Virus record (IMG/VR): IMGVR_UViG_3300037191_001847
Span: 1-23,287 of that record
Source: a virus
Direction: 5' to 3' (one strand)
Length of the DNA stretch: 23,287 nucleotides
Shown here: positions 22,880 through 23,287 of the stretch, in pieces
Position numbering within the stretch: position 1 is the first letter of the stretch
Layout of the letters: each line of letters begins with the position of its first letter
Notes under the pieces: generated by a model
Database searches by the model: none
Seen by the model: the letters and a program-made list of their open reading frames with translations, nothing else
Told to the model about the DNA's origin: nothing
Made by a program: the position numbers and the translations under genes

Positions 22880-23233
22880 ATGAATAATAAAAACAAAAAA
22901 CCAACCAACCTACCAACGCCGGAAGCTCTTGCGGCTCTAAAGAATATCTGCGATGCCGCCAGTGGATCTTGCAGCGGGGAGCGCATCGGCGACTTCAATT
23001 TCAGCGACCCCGAATGCTACGGCGGCGAGATCGCCCGTGACGATTGGCCGAAGGGATTAGCCGCATTTCTCGACGGGTGCGATTGGGAGCTCAGCGCGAG
23101 CGAGCACAATCTGATCCTCAGCACACTAGAGAAGCACTGGGAAATGCCGCGGGAGTGGGGCGTGAACATTTGGCCGAAAGAGCGCTCCATTGATGCAGCT
23201 CCGGTTGATGATCCAGATACCCAGGAGCGGTAG
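22880..23233 (+). CDS. Small acidic protein, divergent gene of unknown function
   Basis: I choose ATG 22880 (117 aa, MNNKNKKPTNLPTPEALAAL) because AAGG lies five bases upstream; an in-frame ATG at 22775 would run back through the palindrome and into terS. The body is acidic and tryptophan-rich (DDWPKGLAAFLDGCDWELSA, EKHWEMPREWGVNIWP), with three cysteines. No DNA-binding or membrane motif is visible. It is the only gene on the plus strand and may be the last gene of another transcription unit or a single regulated gene. Family not recognised. Confidence 0.65.
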   Translation: MNNKNKKPTNLPTPEALAALKNICDAASGSCSGERIGDFNFSDPECYGGEIARDDWPKGLAAFLDGCDWELSASEHNLILSTLEKHWEMPREWGVNIWPKERSIDAAPVDDPDTQER

Positions 23234-23260
23234 ATCGTGCAGCGGGTAGATCGTGCAGCG
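23229..23260. repeat. Two perfect 16-bp tandem repeats
   Basis: The unit GGTAGATCGTGCAGCG occurs twice head to tail, the first copy covering the stop codon of the 117-aa gene. It is followed by two A runs (23264-23271 and 23274-23282) up to the window edge. Repeated 16-bp sites close to terS recall the R sites of lambda cosB, but this is only an analogy. Confidence 0.8.
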
Positions 23261-23287
23261 GTTAAAAAAAAGCAAAAAAAAATCAAA

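Noticed and set aside
1-23287. tRNA or rRNA genes
   Set aside because: I saw no cloverleaf with a CCA-ready acceptor stem, T-loop GTTCRA pattern, or rRNA-like stretch; nearly all of the sequence is covered by coding frames.

Overview
The window is the packaging, head and proximal-tail region of a lambda-like siphovirus or prophage. Almost everything is on the minus strand in one long late-gene block: TerS, TerL, three inserted genes, a gpW-like protein, portal, two small overlapping ORFs, a giant multidomain protein, two companions of that protein, prohead protease/scaffold, decoration protein, major capsid protein, head-tail connectors, tail tube, a gene at the tail-chaperone position, tape measure, and a gene cut by the left edge. 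One small gene of unknown function diverges from TerS on the plus strand at the right end. No integrase, rRNA or tRNA was seen, so a free phage and a prophage cannot be told apart. The host cannot be fixed from the sequence; the moderately GC-rich DNA, the scarcity of strong Shine-Dalgarno sites and the look of several proteins would fit Verrucomicrobiota or a similar group, but this is a weak guess.

Right end (22.8-17.4 kb): a divergent control region with a 23-bp perfect palindrome, then TerS with a histone H1-like lysine/alanine tail. TerL follows; its conserved N-terminus extends upstream of its first ATG and is reachable only by a -1 shift at an A10 run in terS or by non-canonical initiation. 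Between TerL and gpW sit a protein made of two tandem HTH-like repeats, an LmbU-like putative regulator and a beta-rich unknown protein.

Middle (17.4-8.7 kb): portal, then a protein of about 1725 residues that joins an inorganic-pyrophosphatase-like domain, an ADP-ribosyltransferase-like domain, a zincin motif, an ATP-dependent DNA ligase domain, a histone-like tract and several glycine-zipper hydrophobic segments. This fits the class called phage polyvalent proteins, thought to travel in the virion and enter the host with the DNA. Its C-terminal half shares a short motif, hydrophobic-I-[QEN]-F, with the 307-aa and 95-aa companions and with the N-terminus of the prohead protease. The ligase plus pyrophosphatase pairing, the shared motif and the hydrophobic modules are the best candidate for an undescribed system: a packaged polyprotein that could seal or protect the incoming genome and act at the membrane.

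Left part (8.7-0 kb): ordinary head and tail morphogenesis genes, divided by three hairpin-plus-T-run terminators on the minus strand. Two of these lie just upstream of the chosen start codons of the protease and a connector gene; the third lies inside the start of the 249-aa gene after the tail tube. A GGTTGAC heptamer recurs 14-18 nt before the starts of four genes.
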